Origin: Rhizobium laguerreae
GTDB lineage: Bacteria > Pseudomonadota > Alphaproteobacteria > Rhizobiales > Rhizobiaceae
Direction of reading: 5' to 3'
Assembly: GCF_002008165.1 (NCBI RefSeq)
Contig: NZ_MRDM01000010.1
Span: 182,541-246,540, forward strand
DNA length: 64,000 nucleotides
The notes under the pieces are model-generated. The model was not told the origin of the DNA, ran no database searches, and was given only the letters and a program-made list of their open reading frames with translations. The position numbers and the translations under genes were made by a program. Below, piece by piece: positions 11,285 to 19,987 of this stretch. Within the stretch, counting starts at the first letter, position 1. Every line of letters starts with the position of its first letter.

Positions 11285-11602
11285 ATGCGTTTCCTGTTGC
11301 GTCTGGCGAGTCTTGTCGCGCTTGCGGCGGCCGTGATTGCCGGAACCATCGATTCGATCCAATCGGTTGCGGCGTCCTCCGTGGTGATGACGCCGATCTC
11401 CGATGCCTGGCAGGATGTGAGCCCGACAACCCTGACGTCGCTGCAATCCTCCCTTTCCTATTATATCCACCCGCGTTTCTACACGCTCATCTTCCAGTGG
11501 CTGATGCTCCAGCCGGCCTTTGCCGTTTTCCTGGTGATCGCGCTGCTTCTGTGGATGATCGGCTACAAGAAGCCGCCGGTAGCCGGTCGCTTCACTGCAT
11601 AG
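11285..11602 (+). CDS. Conserved hypothetical membrane protein
   Basis: This 105-residue protein begins with a hydrophobic segment (MRFLLRLASLVALAAAVIAG), has a soluble stretch of about 50 residues, and ends in a second membrane segment (AFAVFLVIALLLWMIGYKK). The start ATG at 11285 follows GGAGGA at 11275-11280. The frame is open further upstream to 11228, without a better ribosome site. I do not recognise the family beyond its being a small two-pass, or signal-anchored, envelope protein. It stands alone after the tRNA gene. Confidence 0.75.
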   Translation: MRFLLRLASLVALAAAVIAGTIDSIQSVAASSVVMTPISDAWQDVSPTTLTSLQSSLSYYIHPRFYTLIFQWLMLQPAFAVFLVIALLLWMIGYKKPPVAGRFTA

Positions 11603-11718
11603 CAAGGTGGTTTTGCCGGCACGATCCGGCGAGAAATCCAGGTGGCGTAGCCTGCTCTTCGACCAAGGTATTTACCGCCGGACTGGCTAGAAAATCCGCA
11701 TTCTGAGGGAGAGGATGT

Positions 11719-11750
11719 CCAAAAATCAGTCCCGAAGAGCTGATTTTTGG
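11719..11750. repeat. Perfect 11-bp inverted repeat upstream of the nucleoside-transport locus
   Basis: CCAAAAATCAG (11719-11729) and CTGATTTTTGG (11740-11750) are exact reverse complements with a 10-nt loop. The 316-bp stretch 11603-11918 contains no gene: it holds this palindrome and the structured leader at 11830-11895. The palindrome could be an operator, a terminator for the preceding gene, or a dispersed element. Confidence 0.55.
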
Positions 11751-11829
11751 CAATCACTGCAAATCTTTACCGCCTGAAAAATTTCTGGTGAATTTTTCCG
11801 TGAGCCATGCAAGGATGCGCGCAGCCAGG

Positions 11830-11895
11830 CCTCCGGGGGGAGGTCGGTGGTTCCGCAGACATGCCCGAAAAGGGCTTGCGGGAGGACCCCTAACG
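11830..11895 (+). promoter_or_regulatory. Possible structured 5' leader of the nucleoside importer
   Basis: The region just before the binding-protein gene folds on paper into a compact hairpin. CCGCA (11853-11857) pairs with TGCGG (11877-11881), enclosing GCCC-GAAAA-GGGC (11863-11875). A purine-rich GGGGGGAGGTC on the 5' side can pair in part with GACCCC (11885-11890) on the 3' side. The location suits a cis-acting RNA for purine or nucleoside control, but I do not recognise a named riboswitch. Confidence 0.35.
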
Positions 11896-11918
11896 AATAG
11901 CAACAACAGGGCTGCACA

Positions 11919-12911
11919 ATGAAAAAATCCCTTCTCACTCTCTTTGCCGTGGCTGCCATGTCGACGACGGCGCTTGCCGCCGATGTCAAGCCGGCGCTGG
12001 TTTACGGCACCGGCGGGAAGTTCGATAAGTCCTTCAACGAGGCGGCGTATAACGGCGCCGAGAAGTTCAAGACCGAGACCGGCATTGCCTATCGCGACTT
12101 CGAGCCGACGGGCGACACCCAGGGCGAACAGGCCATCCGCAACTTCGCAAGCCGCGGGTTCAATCCGGTGGTTGCCGTTTCCTTCGCCTGGACCTCGGCC
12201 ATCGAGAAGGTTGCAGCCGAATTCCCGGACACCAAGTTCATCATCGTTGACTCCGTCGTCGACAAGCCGAACGTCCGCTCGGTTGTCTACAAGGAAGAAG
12301 AAGGTTCCTACCTCGTCGGCGTTCTCGCCGGCATGGCCTCCAAGACCGGCAAGGTCGGCTTCGTCGGCGGCATGGACATCCCGCTGATCCGCAAGTTCGA
12401 ATGCGGCTACGAGCAGGGCGCACGCTCCGTCAAGGCCGATATCGAAGTGTTCCAGAACATGACCGGCACGACGGGCGCTGCCTGGAACGACCCGGTCCGC
12501 GGCGGCGAGTTGGCCAAGAACCAGATCGACCAGGGCGCTGACGTCGTTTATGCGGCAGCCGGCGCCACCGGTCTCGGCGTTCTGCAGACCGCCGCCGACA
12601 ACAAGAAGCTGTCGATCGGCGTCGACTCCAACCAGAACCATCTGCATCCGGGCTCGGTCCTGACTTCGATGGTCAAGCGCGTCGATCTCGCCGTCTACAA
12701 TGCCTACAACGACACCAAGAACGACAAGTTCACCGGCGGTGTCCAGGCGCTCGGCGTCAAGGAAGACGGTGTCGGCGCCGCGATCGACGACAACAACAAG
12801 TCGCTGATCACACCGGAAATGCAGGCTGCCGTCGACAAGGCCAAGGCCGATATCATCGCGGGAACCGTCAAGGTTCACGATTACACCTCGGACAACGCTT
12901 GCCCGAAGTGA
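11919..12911 (+). CDS. BMP-family nucleoside-type ABC transporter substrate-binding protein
   Basis: This 330-residue periplasmic binding protein of the BMP/PnrA family has a signal peptide (MKKSLLTLFAVAAMSTTALA) cleaved before ADVKPALVYG. No lipobox Cys is present, unlike the lipoprotein members. Family motifs include GGKFDKSFNEAAYNGAE near the N-terminus, VGFVGGMDIPLIRKFECGY and ADVVYAAAGATGLGV. BMP proteins bind purine nucleosides. Here the gene heads an ATPase, two permeases and nucleoside-catabolic enzymes, which supports a nucleoside ligand. A strong hairpin terminator after the stop probably makes this gene more highly expressed than the genes downstream. Confidence 0.9.
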   Translation: MKKSLLTLFAVAAMSTTALAADVKPALVYGTGGKFDKSFNEAAYNGAEKFKTETGIAYRDFEPTGDTQGEQAIRNFASRGFNPVVAVSFAWTSAIEKVAAEFPDTKFIIVDSVVDKPNVRSVVYKEEEGSYLVGVLAGMASKTGKVGFVGGMDIPLIRKFECGYEQGARSVKADIEVFQNMTGTTGAAWNDPVRGGELAKNQIDQGADVVYAAAGATGLGVLQTAADNKKLSIGVDSNQNHLHPGSVLTSMVKRVDLAVYNAYNDTKNDKFTGGVQALGVKEDGVGAAIDDNNKSLITPEMQAAVDKAKADIIAGTVKVHDYTSDNACPK

Positions 12912-12943
12912 TCCGCGCCCGTATGTGATCGACGATTGAGATC

Positions 12944-12986
12944 GGGCGTATGGCGGAGGGGATTTTCGCCATACGCCCTTTTCTTA
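12944..12986 (+). terminator. Strong hairpin terminator/attenuator between binding protein and ATPase genes
   Basis: GGGCGTATGGCG (12944-12955) pairs perfectly with CGCCATACGCCC (12967-12978) around an 11-nt loop, followed by TTTTCTT. It lies inside the presumed operon, 14 bp before the ATPase start. Confidence 0.85.
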
Positions 12987-12999
12987 TTTGGAGTCTGCA

Positions 13000-14511
13000 G
13001 TGACAGATAAGCCCGCTATCGAGCTTGTCGGCATCGATAAGAAATTCGGTGCCGTCCACGCCAACAAGGACATCAACCTGAGCGTTGCCAAGGGAACGAT
13101 CCACGGCATCATCGGCGAAAACGGTGCCGGCAAATCGACCCTGATGTCGATCATCTACGGTTTCTACCATGCCGATAGCGGCGAGATCCTGGTCAACGGC
13201 AATCCGGTCACCATCCGCGACAGCCAGGCGGCGATCGCCACCGGCATCGGCATGGTGCACCAGCATTTCATGCTGGTCGATAATTTCACGGTGCTCGAGA
13301 ACATCATGCTTGGCGCCGAAGGCGGCATGCTGCTGGCCAGGGGCGTCGCATCGGCCCGTGCCGAGCTCAAGCGGCTGGAAACGGAATATGGCCTGGAGGT
13401 CGATCCCGACGCGCTGATCGAAGAGCTGCCGGTCGGCCTGCAGCAGCGTGTCGAGATCCTGAAAGCCATGTATCGTGGCGCCGAGATCCTGATCCTCGAC
13501 GAGCCGACGGGCGTGCTGACGCCGGCGGAAGCCGATCATCTCTTCCGTATCCTCAAGGTGCTGCGCGATCAGGGCAAGACGATCATCCTCATCACCCACA
13601 AGCTGCGCGAGATCATGGCGATCACCGATACGGTCTCGGTCATGCGCCGCGGCGAAATGGTCGCGACCCGCAAGACGGCGGAAACGACGGTGGAGGAACT
13701 CGCCGAACTGATGGTCGGCCGCCGCGTGCTGCTGCGCGTGCAGAAGGGCGAGGCAAACCCTGGGGCCGCCGTGCTCTCCGTCCGCAACCTCACGGTCAAG
13801 GACAATCGCGGCGTCACCATGGTCGACAACGTCTCCTTCGACGTGCGCGCCGGTGAGATCGTCGGCATCGCCGGTGTCGCCGGCAATGGCCAGTCCGAAT
13901 TGCTGGAGGCGATTGCCGGCATCCGCAAGCCGACCTCCGGCGAAATCCTGCTCGACGGCCAGACGATCGACAAGGCTGATCCCGCCCGCCTGCGTGATCT
14001 CGGCCTCGCGCATATTCCTGAAGATCGCCACCATATGGGCCTGGTGCTGAAATTCGAGGAATATGAAAATTCCGTGCTCGGCTATCATCGCCACCCGGCC
14101 TACAGCAAAGGCCCTCTGCTCGATCTCGAAGCGATCCGCAAGGATGCGATGGAGAAGATCGAAAGATACGACATCCGCCCGCCCAACCCGCGGCTGAAGA
14201 CGGCGAATTTCTCCGGCGGCAACCAGCAGAAGATCGTCGTCGCCCGCGAGATCGAACGCGATCCGAAGATGCTGATCATCGGCCAACCGACACGTGGCGT
14301 CGATATCGGCGCCATCGAATTCATCCACCGCCGGATCATCGAAATGCGCGACGCGGGCAAGGCGATCCTGCTCGTCTCCGTCGAACTCGATGAAATCCGC
14401 TCCCTTTCAGACCGTATCCTTGTCATGTTTGCCGGCCATGTCGTCGGCGAGAAGACGCCCGATGCCGGTGAACAGACCCTCGGCCTGATGATGGCCGGCA
14501 TTGCCGCATGA
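13000..14511 (+). CDS. Nucleoside ABC transporter ATPase (two fused NBDs)
   Basis: This 503-residue tandem ATPase is of the sugar/nucleoside (RbsA/YufO-like) class. Domain 1 has Walker A GENGAGKST, a variant signature PVGLQQRVEI and Walker B ILILDEPTGVLTP. Domain 2 has a degenerate Walker A-like GVAGNGQSE, signature FSGGNQQKIVVA and LIIGQPTRGVDIG. This asymmetry, with one weak site, is usual for the class. I chose the GTG at 13000, 6 nt after GGAG (12990-12993), over the TTG at 12988. The gene follows the terminator at 12944-12986 and runs into two permeases. Confidence 0.92.
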   Translation: MTDKPAIELVGIDKKFGAVHANKDINLSVAKGTIHGIIGENGAGKSTLMSIIYGFYHADSGEILVNGNPVTIRDSQAAIATGIGMVHQHFMLVDNFTVLENIMLGAEGGMLLARGVASARAELKRLETEYGLEVDPDALIEELPVGLQQRVEILKAMYRGAEILILDEPTGVLTPAEADHLFRILKVLRDQGKTIILITHKLREIMAITDTVSVMRRGEMVATRKTAETTVEELAELMVGRRVLLRVQKGEANPGAAVLSVRNLTVKDNRGVTMVDNVSFDVRAGEIVGIAGVAGNGQSELLEAIAGIRKPTSGEILLDGQTIDKADPARLRDLGLAHIPEDRHHMGLVLKFEEYENSVLGYHRHPAYSKGPLLDLEAIRKDAMEKIERYDIRPPNPRLKTANFSGGNQQKIVVAREIERDPKMLIIGQPTRGVDIGAIEFIHRRIIEMRDAGKAILLVSVELDEIRSLSDRILVMFAGHVVGEKTPDAGEQTLGLMMAGIAA

Positions 14512-14518
14512 GGCCTTT

Positions 14519-15622
14519 ATGAGCACTGCTTCCGTTCCGCTACCAAACTGGATCAACTACGGCCTCATCCCGATTTTGAACCTCACTGTCGCCTTCCTGA
14601 TCTCCGGCTTCGTCGTCTGGCTGATCGGTGAAAGCCCGCTCGATGCGCTGTCACTGCTGATCCAGGGCGCGCTCGGCAATGGCGAAGGCATCGGCTTTAC
14701 GCTCTATTACGCGACGAGCTTCATCTTCACCGGCCTTTCCGTCGCGGTGGCGATCCATGCGGGACTTTTCAACATCGGTTCCGAAGGCCAGGCCTATCTC
14801 GGCGGCCTCGGCTGCGCGCTGGTGGCGCTGGCGCTCGACCGCTACGTGCCATGGTATGTAACGATGCCGATCGCGGTGATCGGCGCCGGCCTGTTCGGCG
14901 CAGCCTGGGCCTTCATCCCGGCTTTCCTGCAGGCAAAACGCGGCAGCCATATCGTCATCACGACGATCATGTTCAATTATATCGGCGCAGCGCTGATGGT
15001 GTACCTCCTTGTGCATGTGCTGATCGTACCGGGCAAGATGGCGCCGGAAACCCGTACCTTCCTGCAAGGCGGCCAATTGCCGAAGCTCGGCTGGGTCATG
15101 CAGCTGTTCGGCGCCAAGCTGGGGGCTGCCCCGTTCAACGTCTCCTTTATTATTGCGCTCGTCGTCAGCTACCTCGTCTGGTTGCTCGTCTGGCGCACCA
15201 AGCTCGGTTTCGAGATGCGCACGCTGGGCGTCAGCCCGACGGCGGCGGCCTATGCCGGCATCCCCTATGCCCGCACTGTGATCATCGCCATGCTGCTCTC
15301 CGGCGCGCTCGCCGGCATGATGGCGCTGAATCCAGTCATGGGCTCGTCTGCCCGTCTGCAGGTGGAATTCGTCGGCGGCGCCGGCTTCGTCGGCATCGCG
15401 GTCTCGCTGATGGGCCGCAACCATCCGCTCGGCATCATCATGGCCGCGATCCTCTTCGGTATCCTCTATCAGGGCGGCGACTGGATCTCTTTCGAAATGC
15501 CGAATATCACCCGCGAGATGATCCTGGTCATCCAGGGTCTGGTGATCCTCTTTGCCGGCGCGCTGGAATATATGTTCCGGCCTGCGATAGTGCGCCTCTA
15601 CCAACAGTTCAAGCGCGGTTAA
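14519..15622 (+). CDS. Nucleoside ABC transporter permease (subunit 1)
   Basis: This 367-residue inner-membrane permease of the BPD-transp_2 type has about nine or ten hydrophobic segments. The conserved IHAGLFNIGSEGQAYLGGLG motif and a later LGVSPTAAAYAGIPYAR loop are characteristic of BMP-linked permeases. The ATG at 14519 has GAGG at 14510-14513 upstream and lies 7 bp after the ATPase stop. The open frame to 14501 only adds TTG-initiated residues. It pairs with the permease starting at 15633. Confidence 0.9.
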   Translation: MSTASVPLPNWINYGLIPILNLTVAFLISGFVVWLIGESPLDALSLLIQGALGNGEGIGFTLYYATSFIFTGLSVAVAIHAGLFNIGSEGQAYLGGLGCALVALALDRYVPWYVTMPIAVIGAGLFGAAWAFIPAFLQAKRGSHIVITTIMFNYIGAALMVYLLVHVLIVPGKMAPETRTFLQGGQLPKLGWVMQLFGAKLGAAPFNVSFIIALVVSYLVWLLVWRTKLGFEMRTLGVSPTAAAYAGIPYARTVIIAMLLSGALAGMMALNPVMGSSARLQVEFVGGAGFVGIAVSLMGRNHPLGIIMAAILFGILYQGGDWISFEMPNITREMILVIQGLVILFAGALEYMFRPAIVRLYQQFKRG

Positions 15623-15632
15623 GGAGCGGGCG

Positions 15633-16604
15633 ATGGATTATTACGACATCCTTATCAACGTTCTGAGCTCGACCATCCGCCTGTCGATCCCGCTGATCTT
15701 CACCGCCCTTGCCGGTCTGTTTTCGGAACGCGCCGGCATTTTCGATATCGGCCTGGAGGGCAAGATGCTGGGCTCGGCCTTTGCCGCAGCCTGCGTCGCC
15801 TATCTCACCGATTCGGCCTGGCTCGGTCTCGGTGCCGGCATCCTCTGCTCGGTGGCGCTGAGCCTGGTGCATGGCTTTGCCTCCATCACCAATCGCGGCA
15901 ACCAGATTGTGTCAGGTGTGGCGATCAACTTCTTCATCGCCGGCATCACCATCGTGCTCGGCCAGGCCTGGTTCGGCCAGGGCGGGCGCACGCCACAGCT
16001 GTCGCCGGATTCGCGCTTCGCACGGATCATCCTGCCAGGCGCCGACGCCGCCCGCGACATTCCGATCGTCGGCCCGCTTTATGCCAATGTCATATCCGGC
16101 AACAATATCCTCACCTACCTCGCCTTTCTTGCCGTGCCGTTTTCCTGGTGGGTGCTTTACCGCACACGTTTCGGCCTGCGCCTTCGCGCCGTCGGCGAGA
16201 ACCCGGGCGCGGTCGATACGGCAGGTATTTCCGTTGCCTGGCTGCGCTACCGCGCCGTCATGTGTGCCGGCATTCTCTGCGGCTTTGCCGGCACCTATCT
16301 GGCCATCGCCCAGTCCGCCGCCTTCATCAAGGACATGTCGGCCGGCAAGGGCTACATCGCGCTCGCCGCTCTCGTCTTTGCCAAGTGGAAGCCGGTGCCC
16401 GTCATGTTTGCCTGCCTGCTCTTCGGCTTTCTCGATGCGCTCGCAAATTTCATGCAGGGAAAGCAGGTGCCGCTGATCGGCGAAGTGCCGGTTCAGGTCT
16501 TCCAGGCGCTGCCCTATGTCCTCACCTGCGTCCTGCTTGCCGGCTTCATCGGCGTCGCGACCCCGCCGAAAGCCGGCGGTGTGCCCTATACGAAGGAGCG
16601 TTGA
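15633..16604 (+). CDS. Nucleoside ABC transporter permease (subunit 2)
   Basis: This 323-residue second permease carries FSERAGIFDIGLEGKMLGSAF near residues 31-51, the counterpart of the motif in subunit 1. It also has RTRFGLRLRAVGENPGAVDTAGI, the cytoplasmic coupling loop of this family. AAGGAG precedes the ATG. The stop is followed after one base by the cdd start at 16606, so import and cytidine deamination are tightly linked in expression. Confidence 0.9.
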   Translation: MDYYDILINVLSSTIRLSIPLIFTALAGLFSERAGIFDIGLEGKMLGSAFAAACVAYLTDSAWLGLGAGILCSVALSLVHGFASITNRGNQIVSGVAINFFIAGITIVLGQAWFGQGGRTPQLSPDSRFARIILPGADAARDIPIVGPLYANVISGNNILTYLAFLAVPFSWWVLYRTRFGLRLRAVGENPGAVDTAGISVAWLRYRAVMCAGILCGFAGTYLAIAQSAAFIKDMSAGKGYIALAALVFAKWKPVPVMFACLLFGFLDALANFMQGKQVPLIGEVPVQVFQALPYVLTCVLLAGFIGVATPPKAGGVPYTKER

Positions 16605-16605
16605 T

Positions 16606-16995
16606 ATGTCTCACGATCTGTTCGAAGCCGCCCGCGGCGCTATGGCCTTTGCCCATGCGCCCTATTCGAAATTCCCGGTTGGCGCCGCGATCCGCGCCGA
16701 GGACGGCAAGATTTATACCGGCGCCAACATCGAAAACCTCTCCTTCCCGCAAGGATGGTGTGCCGAGCCGACGGCGATCGGCGCCATGATCATGGGCGGC
16801 GCGAAGACGATCGTCGAAATGGCGGTCATTGCCGAGAAACTGCCGCTCTGCCCGCCCTGCGGCGGCTGCCGCCAGAAGATCTCCGAATTCGCCTCCAAGG
16901 AGACGAAGATCTACCTCTGCGATGAGGCGGGCGTGAAGAAGACCATGACGATGGAAGAGCTTCTTCCCTTCAGCTTCGAGACCGAACTCGGATGA
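16606..16995 (+). CDS. cdd: Cytidine deaminase
   Basis: This 129-residue zinc enzyme converts cytidine and deoxycytidine to uridine and deoxyuridine. The catalytic motif is CAE at residues 52-54 (WCAEPTA), and the remaining zinc cysteines are C85 and C88 in PPCGGCRQ. Three cysteine ligands and the short length indicate the homotetrameric class. The open frame starts further upstream, but the ATG at 16606 lies immediately after the permease stop, with GAAGGAG at 16592-16598. The 3' end overlaps punA by ATGA. Confidence 0.95.
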   Translation: MSHDLFEAARGAMAFAHAPYSKFPVGAAIRAEDGKIYTGANIENLSFPQGWCAEPTAIGAMIMGGAKTIVEMAVIAEKLPLCPPCGGCRQKISEFASKETKIYLCDEAGVKKTMTMEELLPFSFETELG

Positions 16996-17792
16996 AGGCG
17001 ACGGTCGACCTGCTCGCCGCATTGCTCGGCGCCATCAAACCGCGCCACGGCATCGTGCTCGGCTCCGGCCTCGGTTCCCTTGTTAGCCAGCTGGAGGGCG
17101 CCGTCCGTATTCCCTATCGCGACCTGCCGGGCTTTCCCGTCAGCGCCGTCTCCGGCCATGCAGGCGAAGTCGTTACCGGCCGTCTCGGCGGCGTGCCTGT
17201 CGTCATGCTCTCCGGCCGCGTGCATTATTACGAGAAGGGCGATGCCAATGCCATGCGCCTGCCGATCGAGGTGCTGAAGGCGCTCGGCGTCGAAGCGCTG
17301 ATCCTGACCAATTCGGCCGGATCGCTGCGCGACGACATGCCGCCCGGTTCGGTGATGCAGATCACCGATCACATCAACTATTCCGGCATGAACCCGCTGA
17401 TCGGCGAGGAAAGCGATCATCGTTTCGTCGGCATGACCAATGCCTATGATGCGGGCCTTGCCGCGGCGATGCGAAGGGCAGCGGCGAAGCTTAAAATCGA
17501 GCTGGCGCAGGGTGTCTATATGTGGTTCTCCGGCCCAAGCTTCGAAACGCCGGCCGAAATCCGTATGGCGCGCATCCTGGGCGCCGATGCCGTCGGCATG
17601 TCGACGGTGCCCGAGGTCATCATCGCAAGAATGCTGGGCCTGAGGGTTGCAGCCGCCTCCGTTATCACCAACTATGGGGCAGGCATGACCGGCAATGAGC
17701 TCAGCCATGAAGAAACCAAGGACATGGCGCCCATCGGCGGCGCCTGTCTCGCCGCGATATTGAAAGACATGATTGCGGCTGGAACAGGATGA
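16992..17792 (+). CDS. punA: Purine nucleoside phosphorylase (trimeric PNP class)
   Basis: This 266-residue enzyme phosphorolyses purine nucleosides to base and (deoxy)ribose 1-phosphate. Visible family motifs are the phosphate-binding GSGLGSL near residue 24, SGHAGEV, LTNSAGSLRDDMPPGSV, the base-site FSGPSFETPAEIRM and GADAVGMSTVPE. The order matches the trimeric PNP/MTAP family, not the hexameric DeoD. The start overlaps cdd by four bases. The product feeds deoB (ribose-1-P to ribose-5-P) and deoC. Confidence 0.93.
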   Translation: MKATVDLLAALLGAIKPRHGIVLGSGLGSLVSQLEGAVRIPYRDLPGFPVSAVSGHAGEVVTGRLGGVPVVMLSGRVHYYEKGDANAMRLPIEVLKALGVEALILTNSAGSLRDDMPPGSVMQITDHINYSGMNPLIGEESDHRFVGMTNAYDAGLAAAMRRAAAKLKIELAQGVYMWFSGPSFETPAEIRMARILGADAVGMSTVPEVIIARMLGLRVAAASVITNYGAGMTGNELSHEETKDMAPIGGACLAAILKDMIAAGTG

Positions 17793-17817
17793 TTTTAGGC
17801 CGGGTCGGCCTAAAATC
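17791..17817 (+). terminator. Hairpin after punA
   Basis: GATTTTAGGCC (17791-17801) pairs perfectly with GGCCTAAAATC (17807-17817) around GGGTC; the first arm includes the last two bases of the punA stop. No U-run follows the second arm, so it may slow rather than fully end transcription before deoC. Confidence 0.5.
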
Positions 17818-17824
17818 CGAATCC

Positions 17825-17843
17825 TGTTCTAATAGTTAGAACA
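17825..17843. promoter_or_regulatory. Candidate operator palindrome upstream of deoC
   Basis: TGTTCTAA-TAG-TTAGAACA is a perfect 8-bp inverted repeat with a 3-nt centre, placed 53 bp before the deoC start. Size and position suit a repressor site. The repressor is unknown, and no regulator gene lies in the salvage locus. Confidence 0.4.
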
Positions 17844-17887
17844 TGGTGCCGAAACCGCGCATACTTTGCGGCTTCATGATCTAGAGG
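17839..17887. repeat. Degenerate rhizobial palindromic element before deoC
   Basis: AACATGGTGCCGAAA near 17841 and TTCATGATCTAGA near 17873 are a worn version of the arms in the element at 35678-35732 (GCATGATGCCGAAAA and CGACATCATGC). Confidence 0.45.
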
Positions 17888-17895
17888 AAGCGAAG

Positions 17896-18672
17896 ATGAA
17901 TAGCCATTCCAACCGGGAGACAGCGGCTGTCGCCCTTTCTCTTCTCGATCTCACCAATTTGAGGGATGATTGCACCGAGGCGCAGATCGACGCGCTATGC
18001 GCCCGTGCGCAGACGCCCTACGGCACTAGCGCTGCGATCTGCATCTGGCCGCGGTTCGTCGCTCAGGCCCGCACTATCCTTGGCACTGGGCACGCCGTGC
18101 GTATCGCGACCGTCGTCAACCTCCCTTCCGGCGATATGGAAGTAGCCGATGTCGCTGCCGAAGCACGCGAGGCGATTGCCGATGGTGCCGATGAGATCGA
18201 TCTCGTCATCCCCTACCGCAAGTTGCTCGCCGGCAATGAGAAGGCGGTGACCGACATGGTCAAGGCCGTGCGCGCCGAATGCGCCGGCGCCGTCCTGCTG
18301 AAGGTCATCATCGAGACTGGCGAGCTGAAGGATGCCGCATTGATCCGCCGTGCCTCCGAACTCGCCATCGAAGCCGGCGCCGATTTCATCAAGACCTCGA
18401 CCGGCAAGGTCGCCGTAAATGCGACGCTCGAAGCCGCCGACATCATGATCCGCGCCATTCGTGAAAGTGGACGCAAGGTCGGCTTCAAGCCATCAGGCGG
18501 CATCGGCTCGGTGACCGATGCCGCGCTCTATCTGAGCCTTGCCGAGACCATCATGACACCGGACTGGGCGATGCCGTCGACGTTCCGCTTCGGCGCTTCC
18601 GACCTGCTCGACGATATCCTGTCTGTTCTGAGCGGAACACAGTCGGCCCCGGCTGCGGCGTCGGGCTACTGA
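17896..18672 (+). CDS. deoC: Deoxyribose-phosphate aldolase
   Basis: This 258-residue class I aldolase splits 2-deoxyribose 5-phosphate into glyceraldehyde 3-phosphate and acetaldehyde. The Schiff-base Lys is K166 in FIKTSTGKVAV. The proton-relay Asp is in DEIDLVIPY (about 102), and a second conserved Lys lies in GFKPSGGIG. These positions agree with E. coli DeoC. The ATG at 17896 has GAGGAAG at 17884-17890; the upstream open frame to 17866 covers repeat sequence. It is one base from deoA and forms the pentose end of the salvage route. Confidence 0.95.
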   Translation: MNSHSNRETAAVALSLLDLTNLRDDCTEAQIDALCARAQTPYGTSAAICIWPRFVAQARTILGTGHAVRIATVVNLPSGDMEVADVAAEAREAIADGADEIDLVIPYRKLLAGNEKAVTDMVKAVRAECAGAVLLKVIIETGELKDAALIRRASELAIEAGADFIKTSTGKVAVNATLEAADIMIRAIRESGRKVGFKPSGGIGSVTDAALYLSLAETIMTPDWAMPSTFRFGASDLLDDILSVLSGTQSAPAAASGY

Positions 18673-18673
18673 A

Positions 18674-19981
18674 ATGATTCCGCAGGAGATCATCCGGCGT
18701 AAGCGCGATGGCGACGAACTCGACGCCGCCGAGATCAGCTCCTTCATCGCTGAGCTCGCTGCCGGCCAATTATCGGAAGGCCAGATCGGCGCATTCGCCA
18801 TGGCGGTCTGGTTCAAGGGCATGTCGCGGACCGAAACCGTGGCCCTGACGCTGGCGATGGCCGATTCCGGCGACAGGCTGCAATGGGCCGATATCGACCG
18901 CCCGATCGCCGACAAACATTCGACCGGCGGCGTCGGCGACAATGTTTCGCTGATGCTGGCGCCGATCGCTGCTGCCTGCGGCCTTGCCGTTCCGATGATC
19001 TCCGGACGCGGGCTCGGCCACACGGGTGGCACGCTGGATAAGCTCGAATCCATTCCCGGCTATATGATCACCCCGGACGCGGACCTGTTCCACAAGGTCG
19101 TTAGGGAGGCGGGATGTGCCATCATCGGTCAGACCGGCACCTTGGCGCCCGCCGACGGCAGGCTCTATGCCGTGCGCGACGTGACCGCCACCGTCGATTC
19201 CATTCCCCTCATCACCGCGTCGATCCTCTCGAAGAAACTTGCGGCGGGGCTGGAGACGCTGGTGCTCGACGTCAAGGTCGGCAACGGCGCCTTCATGGCT
19301 GACCGCGACCAGGCGGAGATCCTGGCGCAGTCGCTGGTCGAGGTGGCCAATGGCGCAGGTGTGAAGACCTCGGCCCTGATCACCGACATGAACCAACCGC
19401 TCGCCGATAGTGCCGGCAATGCCGTCGAGATGCGCAACTGCTTGGATTTCCTGGCCGGCAGAAAGGCGGACACGCGGCTTGAGACCGTCGTTCTTGCTTT
19501 CGCCGCCGAAATGCTGGTGAAATCCGGTATCGCCGCCTCGTCTGATGAAGCCGAGGGAATGGCGCGTCGGGCGCTGTCATCGGGAAAGGCGGCCGAGGTC
19601 TTCGCGCGCATGGTATCCATGCTCGGCGGCCCGGCCGATCTCATCGAAAACCCCGACCGATATCTGGCCAGGGCACCTGTGGAAAAACCTGTCCCGGCCG
19701 CCGGGTCCGGCTGGCTAGCCGCCTGCGATGCGCGCGGTATCGGGGTCAGTGTCATCGATCTTGGCGGCGGAAGACGCCACCCCGCGGACCGGATCGATCA
19801 TCGCGTCGGCTTTTCCGAACTCCTGCCGCTCGGCACCCGCGTCAATGCCGGCGAACCGATCGCGCTGGTTCACGCCGCCGACGAAGCCGCGGCGGAAAGG
19901 GCAGCTGCGGCACTTGCCGCGCACTATCGCATCACCGAGGACAAGCCGGAGCTGACACCGGTGATTGCGGGCCTGATCTGA
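18674..19981 (+). CDS. deoA: Thymidine phosphorylase
   Basis: This 435-residue enzyme phosphorolyses thymidine and deoxyuridine to base and deoxyribose 1-phosphate. The phosphate-site signature KHSTGGVGDNVSLMLAP lies near residues 83-99, followed by SGRGLGHTGGTLDKLESIPG. Length and motif order are standard for bacterial DeoA. It starts one base after the deoC stop, so the two are cotranscribed. The next gene, at 19988, is convergent. Confidence 0.95.
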   Translation: MIPQEIIRRKRDGDELDAAEISSFIAELAAGQLSEGQIGAFAMAVWFKGMSRTETVALTLAMADSGDRLQWADIDRPIADKHSTGGVGDNVSLMLAPIAAACGLAVPMISGRGLGHTGGTLDKLESIPGYMITPDADLFHKVVREAGCAIIGQTGTLAPADGRLYAVRDVTATVDSIPLITASILSKKLAAGLETLVLDVKVGNGAFMADRDQAEILAQSLVEVANGAGVKTSALITDMNQPLADSAGNAVEMRNCLDFLAGRKADTRLETVVLAFAAEMLVKSGIAASSDEAEGMARRALSSGKAAEVFARMVSMLGGPADLIENPDRYLARAPVEKPVPAAGSGWLAACDARGIGVSVIDLGGGRRHPADRIDHRVGFSELLPLGTRVNAGEPIALVHAADEAAAERAAAALAAHYRITEDKPELTPVIAGLI

Positions 19982-19987
19982 CGCGGT

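Noticed and set aside
12868..14328. 486-residue minus-strand frame under the nucleoside ATPase gene
   Set aside because: Antisense shadow with repeated Asp/His/Arg composition and no motif.
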